Positions 59,001 to 64,000 of a stretch of DNA of 64,000 nt are shown here, one piece after another; positions within the stretch are counted from its first letter, which is position 1; each line of letters starts with the position of its first letter. The stretch is from assembly GCA_027922465.2 (NCBI GenBank), contig BQMF02000135.1, forward strand, positions 62,001 through 126,000. Reading direction: 5' to 3'. Source of the DNA: Turritopsis dohrnii. Taxonomy: Eukaryota > Cnidaria > Hydrozoa > Anthoathecata > Oceaniidae. The notes beneath the pieces were generated by a model that ran no database searches, was not told where the DNA came from, and saw nothing but the letters and a program-made list of their open reading frames with translations. The position numbers and the translations under genes are program-made.

Positions 59001-59282
59001 TTTATCTTAGTCACAGAAGATGGGTCACCAACTTGAAGTTAAGATCAGCAAAACGTTGGCTAAAAATCATACGCTATTGCGGTTTGGTTTTTCGTTCGAA
59101 TCAAGAGGTCCAAGACACAGTAGTAATAAATATATAATGAGAAATAACGACGAAGGTATGTGCGATCTAGTCTTGGTGGACGTTTTGTCCTATGGCCATA
59201 TTTCAAATGACCCTTTCTTGTTATAGAGCGTAAGAGACGACAAGAAAGCATCCAAGTTGAACAAACTAATGGCGACAGTTGA
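56035..59282 (+). CDS. TMOD: Tropomodulin, eight exons, 361 aa
   Basis: Exons 56035-56157, 57118-57385, 58078-58185, 58351-58592, 58689-58772, 58861-58920, 59011-59155 and 59227-59282 sum to 362 codons including the stop, close to the 359 aa of human TMOD1. The N-terminal half has the tropomyosin- and actin-binding segments: TKEELEEFNEVLDDPDNELL, then LPAGYR, TGPFDRQHLMGYL, VPFEKKTRGKVWKPK. The C-terminal half is the short leucine-rich-repeat domain (LMELNLNNHKDLDEEKLLLV, LETLNLESNFLTREGV, FGFSFESRGPRHS, NNDE-RKRRQES). Tropomodulins cap actin pointed ends and bind tropomyosin. The start could also be the in-frame ATG at 56056. No gaps in conserved segments were seen. Confidence 0.94.
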
Positions 59283-60140
59283 AATGGTTAAGAAGGCGTA
59301 TCGTCTCAATTTTATCCAAGTATTGGGGAGTGACCGTCCATCATAACATTACTAATTTTTCAAGGGTTGTTAGCTTTTTATCATTATTCCTTGTGGTGTA
59401 GTTGTGATATAGAACATGTACAAAGACGTTCCAACATATAGCAATTCATCAAATTCACCCATTCATTCATCTTTGGAAAGATTCTGTTTATTTTCCGGTA
59501 GCCATATAGAAGTTGAATTGCTCGTCTCTCTTGGATTTATTATTGCATAGAAGATTTAAAAATTATTTAAATATCTATGAGTTTGTTTGTCTAGCAAGAT
59601 GTAAGTTATGTGCTCTTCTAAAACCACACGAGGATAAAGCTATCATCAGCAGCATCATTAACAGCACAGATGGATAGCATCTTGCATGACAAACCTACGA
59701 CCATAGAAAAAACTTTAAAAATGTAAAAGCATAGTATGATAATTTTCGGTGATGTAGTTTATGTTGAATCTGATCTGTAGATTGGATAATTTGATCATAG
59801 TAAAATTTGAAATTTATATTTTATTTTTATATATATTTGGGAGCTGTCTAAATTATGGTATGGTAATTTGTTAGGTATGGTTTCACGTTCTCTGATAAAA
59901 GAAGGTTTCTTGCGCTATATCGTTATTTGCGAGAAAGGTGTAAGTGTGTTCTACAATGTTTGGAATGTAATGTAAACCAACCTTTAACTACCACACACTT
60001 CTTATTTGAGCGATACGTGTGTGTGACGTCTGTTTTCGTTTTTGGAAATTTATAGAAGATGGATAATACCCATTATATCGAAATATGCTGATAATATCTG
60101 GAGCTTTTTTTATTTTGTATGAAATAAATTTTGATTTTAT

Positions 60141-60655
60141 TAAAAGTATTCTCGTGTTGTTCGTCATTCTGTCCGTAGAACGGTCAACCTTAAAAGTATT
60201 CTCGTGTTGTTCGTCATTAGGGAATTTACGAAAGTACGACGGCAACGTGGACGACGACGTACAAGATATTCATCTTCTATGAATCACAAAAGAGCAGAAA
60301 CTATACACTTGAGTTAAGAAGTTTATTTATAATGCCTTTGAAGTTTGTTTTTTGAACTTTGAGAGACAGAATCATGAAGGAACCGAGGAAAATTTATCGG
60401 AAGTACTGCTATTCTCACGTCTTCGTTTTCGGTACGACTTCAAAATATTACTTTTCAAGTTGTGTGTAGAACGTGCAAATCTAATAATGATATTAGTAAA
60501 ATTAAAAAAAATTCCCAATAGTATAGTGTGAAATGACTTCCATTTTAAAGCAAATCTATGGAGTAAAGTGAATCTTTTGTTTGCCTCACGTCGTCGTCCA
60601 CGTTGCCGTCGTAGTTTCGTAAGCTCCCTAATCTGTCCGTAGAACGGTCAACCTT
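60141..60655. repeat. 50-bp tandem duplication, second copy split by a MITE
   Basis: Copy 1 (60141-60190) is intact. Copy 2 begins at 60191, stops at 60218 (GTCATT), and resumes at 60633 (CTGTCCGTAGAACGGTCAAC) after the element. The intact copy shows the pre-insertion sequence CGTCATTCTGTCC. Confidence 0.9.
60219..60629. mobile_element. MITE with 40-bp inverted ends, 411 bp
   Basis: Left end AGGGAATTTACGAAAGTACG, continuing into ACGGCAACGTGGACGACGAC; the right end is its near-complement (TTTCGTAAGCTCCCT). Comparison with the intact tandem copy gives a 3-bp target duplication, ATT on the left and AAT on the right, with one change. The superfamily is unclear: PIF/Harbinger or another 2-3 bp group. 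No coding capacity. Confidence 0.85.
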
Positions 60656-62103
60656 AAGCCTGATATTTTGTTGTCAGATTATGAAAAAGTGATTCCAAAA
60701 AAAATGAAGTCAAACTAAACTCTCCTTCACAAATTTTGACTGACCTCTGGCTACCCCTCTGTACACATTTTTCACCACAAATTCATGATCAGTAGAACAT
60801 CATACTCCTATCAATAGTAATCACTTAAAATTCGAGTTTGATAGATGATATGGATTATGCTGCAAAGACTCCATAATAGCCATTTTTCAAAACGTAAGAT
60901 AGACAATGATCATTCGATAGACAGACAGAAAGATGTTCAAACTGAACGATTTCCTTTTCGTTCAGCGCGCGGAAATTGAATAAATATAACGTCAATGTCA
61001 CATGTCTTTGTTATTTTATATGTTCGTTTCGAATCTCTATAACTATATTATATCTATTAATTTGCATCATAACGGAGATCATAAAATTGTATATGTCTTT
61101 TTAGCATGCTGGAAAACGTAATAAAATTCTTGATTTGAAACGAGACAATATTACGTAATGTTTGGAAGTGCCGTAATTAATAAAAGGGTCTAGTAATTTT
61201 TTCTTGAATATGAAATATGAAATTGTATGGTTCTAGGACAATTCCTCCCTGGAAAATTGCCCCGCCAGATGATTTTCCCCTGGAAACCGGATGTATATTT
61301 AAAAAAGAAACACCATGGCGAAATTTTTCCTTATCACAATAAAATCTACATAACAAGACATACCTACAATGTAAGCCAGACGGAAATTTCGAATGGACTT
61401 TTTGTTCACGTGCTTTTCTCTTTATTTTTGATTGGTTCATATGGTTTGTACTCCCAAAAGCGGAATTATTTTAGTCATTTTCAGGAAAATAAAGTTTTGT
61501 ATTGTGTAACGTTCAAGAGTTCCACGAATCAGATTTCAACAAAATAAAGTTCAGCCAATCAAATTTCAACAAAAATATGTCCGTGTGGAAATTTCGCCTG
61601 ATGTATATTGCACGATGGGTACAGAATATCCTCCCAGTAGTTGAAAAGTCATCCGTTATATGAAAGGCGTATTCACGCCACTAACTAAATTCAAAAACTA
61701 TACAGCATTATAAATAAATATAATAAGATATAGATTTATTAAGATTGTAAAAACAAAGACATCAATTCTCCTCCAAACCTGTAAATATAGACCAGCGCTC
61801 TAACCCAGTGTCCACTGACAAGATCTTCAAAAATCCACTGTGATGAAGAGCATTATTATTTAAATTGTGTGTATATTTCTATAAAAATGCATTCCTTCAC
61901 AGTGATTTTCAACAAATTTGCGCACTGGGCACAATGGCACACGATATCTACGGGTTAGTTTCTTCCTAGATGTAATAGAAGTTTACGTAACCAATTAAAA
62001 AATAAAATATTCAAGTAAAGGGCCGTGGTCGAACTCATTAAAAAACTAAAAGAAAGGCTCTTTTCTTTGTAAGAGATATTGGAGGGATCCATCAAATATG
62101 CTG

Positions 62104-62255
62104 TAAAACCCGATAACTCGAACTCTCGATAACTCGCTTGACCGTTCTGTTTGGCCAACACTTTGTTCTAAATAACTCTTACACTCGATGAGTTTGAGGT
62201 TCGAGTTAGAAATACGAAAATTCTTAATTCCATGGAGTTATCGAGACTCGACTAT
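62104..62255. mobile_element. Short pogo-like MITE, about 150 bp
   Basis: Left CGATAACTCGAACTCTCGAT and right GAGTTATCGAGACTCGACTA are imperfect inverted copies. They resemble the ends of the element at 47273-47876. A central GAGTTTGAGGTTCGAGTTAG repeats the motif. Target site unclear. Confidence 0.55.
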
Positions 62256-62606
62256 ACTTTCAATCGTAAAAATCTTGCTCATAAAACGTGCGTTTCACCA
62301 AGTGCGTCATTCAAACTGTTCTATCAGTCGTGTTTCGAAACATCACTCACTAGCCTAAGTTTGTTGTTTATATAAATAAGTGTACTATCTCAAGTCTATT
62401 GAAATAGAATATTAAAAAACATTACAAGGAAAAATTTATTTAATAAAAGCCAAAGAAACTTAAATTATTTCTAGATGACGTTTTTCATCTACCGTCCGAC
62501 AACAATCGTCAGTATCTACCGTCAGTATCTTCACAATAACGACACGTGAAGTTGCTATGAAAACTCAGTTTTAAATAAAATTCATGGTCACCATAATTTT
62601 GTTCTT

Positions 62607-63813
62607 TCATGCCATCTTTCCAGAATTCGTTATCCCATTCAAATCTTTAATCAAACCTTCTAATCCAGCCATTTCCGATTCAAGATCACTCAATGCCTAA
62701 AACGAGTGAAATATTTTCGTGGTAAAACAAAGTAGCACAGAGTAGCACAGAGAAGAAGAGCGTTGCTCCAGGTATTTAAGAGATTTACCGGATGACTGGC
62801 CGATCTGGTGTCTGTCGAATGATACTCGTATTCGTGACTCACGTTTTGGACACTACCATATCCGCGAGTTGGTGAATCATGCTAGCAACAAAAGAAAATA
62901 GAACATTAATTAGGAACGCATGAGAAAAGGACATTGATATTAACTTTAGTTCAACGTACTTGGGAATAGGAAGCAGATGCATTCGTCGCTTTCTTTGGCA
63001 AAGTCGTTGTTGTTGTTGACGTCGTGTGTTGATACGTCATGGAATATTGAAATGACGTGCCGTTGTTGGGTATTTGGTTAATCTCGTTATTCTGTCCGAA
63101 AGACTTTGAACGGGTTCTCGGAATAGTGCCGGTATTATTCGGTAATGTTCCGTTAGAAAATGTTGATTTGTACCCACCATCGTCGTAACCATGGGAAAAA
63201 CTGGAATAACTACTATCGTGGCCATGGAAACCACCACCAGAACTGTAACTTCTCTGACCTATCGAAAACTGAGGATCGCGTGGCGAAGCGTAAATAGATG
63301 ACCCTCCTCCAAAGGTTTGATTAAGTTGCGTCATCGATCCCTGTCTGGAACCAGGTCGCGAACTAGGTCGAGAGGCTGGTCTAGAGCCTGGTCTCGAGGG
63401 TGGTCTCGATCCAGTCCTGGAACCGTGTCGTGAAGTAGAATAACTTGTGGGAACTGACCCACCCATGTGACCAACAGTTACAATGCCACTTCCGTGTGTT
63501 AAACTAACACCACCGGAAGGTCCTGCTGTTTGGTTCGACTCCAATGCTGCTCCAAATTCAACTAACGATTCTAACAAACCCAAGCCTTGCAGAGCTTCAA
63601 ACGCTGCATGTTGCTCTGCCTCCAGGCGAGTTTGAAAGTAATCGCTACTCTGGAAAAACAAACCACCGAATTTTAACCTGGCCGAATAACCTTGCGTGCT
63701 TTGATTTGTTATGTACTGCGGAGGAGGGAGTTTATATCGTTGACAGAAATCGTGTAAACTGCTCTTGAATGAGATGAAGTTTGAATCACCTGGACCAGGA
63801 ACAGTGAAGCATG
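62607..63813 (-). CDS. dsRBD-like protein with Ser/Arg/Pro/Gly repeats, 3' part
   Basis: Minus-strand exons 63813-62960, 62881-62789 and 62696-62607 join in frame to a TGA at 62609-62607. The visible ~345 residues open with a double-stranded-RNA-binding-domain-like fold: LHDFCQRYKLPPPQY, the strand pair GYSARLKFGGLFFQSS, then helix 2, TRLEAEQHAAFEALQGLGLL. The KK pair that normally contacts RNA at the start of helix 2 is absent, which suggests a protein-binding, type-B dsRBD. A low-complexity region follows (SRPGSRPASRPSSRPGSR, then Gly/Ser/Tyr-rich). The last exon ends in an amphipathic LSDLESEMAGLEGLIKDLN, somewhat like short leucine-rich docking motifs. Upstream exons are outside the window. 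I cannot name the orthologue. Confidence 0.68.
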
Positions 63814-64000
63814 CTAAGTGAAGTAAAATATAGAATGAAAAAAGAATTAATAGAACTATTTTATACGATCCCCATTATGATGCCAGAAAAGGCTGAGGCT
63901 CAAATTATTGCTTTAAAAAGTCACGAACTGCAAGATTTAATATTCTGGGAAAATAATAATATTTAAAATTCTGCATTTTCTGCACGCTTATGAGATTGAT

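Larger units (their letters stand above)
59283..62606. other. Convergent spacer between tropomodulin and dsRBD gene
   Basis: Contains a 411-bp MITE with a neighbouring empty-site copy (60141-60655), a pogo-like short element near 62104-62255 and another repeat-like stretch near 61235-61600 (CAATTCCTCCCTGGAAAATT). No supported gene. Confidence 0.6.

Noticed and set aside
61227..61547. 106-codon frame near the tropomodulin 3' flank
   Set aside because: It overlaps a repeat-like stretch (CAATTCCTCCCTGG, CGAAATTTTTCC) and has no protein-family signal.

Overview
The window looks like nuclear DNA of an AT-rich invertebrate animal. Intron-split genes with GT-AG junctions include orthologues of animal genes (UNC79, tropomodulin, Rab8, SIRT2), and transposon debris fills the introns and intergenic space. 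A cnidarian or another early-branching metazoan fits best, but that is an inference from gene content and repeat style; no rRNA or mitochondrial marker is present to settle it. I saw no tRNA, rRNA or CRISPR array.

Layout. 46-1993 (+): 3' part of a gene for a secreted or GPI-anchored protein with two NIDO-like domains and a Thr-rich stalk. 2839-6018 (-): intronless 1,059-residue protein with a beta-helix-like ectodomain, a Cys-rich neck and a polytopic membrane region. 6.0-8.4 kb: gene-free, with the start of a cluster of one recurring 10-mer. 8425-8646 (-): an orphan exon. 10402-17729 (-): a SIRT2-type deacetylase with unresolved ends. 18637-42172 (-): a complete UNC79 orthologue in 33 exons that join in frame to 2,056 codons. 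Its introns carry two Helitrons, a THAP-domain pseudogene, a PIF/Harbinger-type element with a MADF-like ORF, and a ~5 kb LINE in intron 1. 45414-53355 (+): complete Rab8 in six exons (207 aa). 56035-59282 (+): complete tropomodulin in eight exons (361 aa). 62607-63813 (-): 3' end of a gene for a dsRBD-like protein.

How the genes relate. There is no operon-like logic. UNC79 and Rab8 are divergent across 3.2 kb; Rab8 and tropomodulin are tandem; tropomodulin and the dsRBD gene converge. The roles are NALCN channel complex scaffolding (UNC79), exocytic and ciliary traffic (Rab8), actin pointed-end capping (tropomodulin) and protein deacetylation (SIRT2).

No obviously new defence or catalytic system is visible. 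The items most worth following are the beta-helix/polytopic membrane protein, the intronic 10-mer cluster at 6.66-9.22 kb, the shared terminal motif of several short DNA transposon families, a preserved empty-site copy next to a MITE, and Helitrons with exact A/T insertion junctions. Exon boundaries were called by eye from splice motifs, reading-frame continuity and remembered family sequences. No alignment was run.
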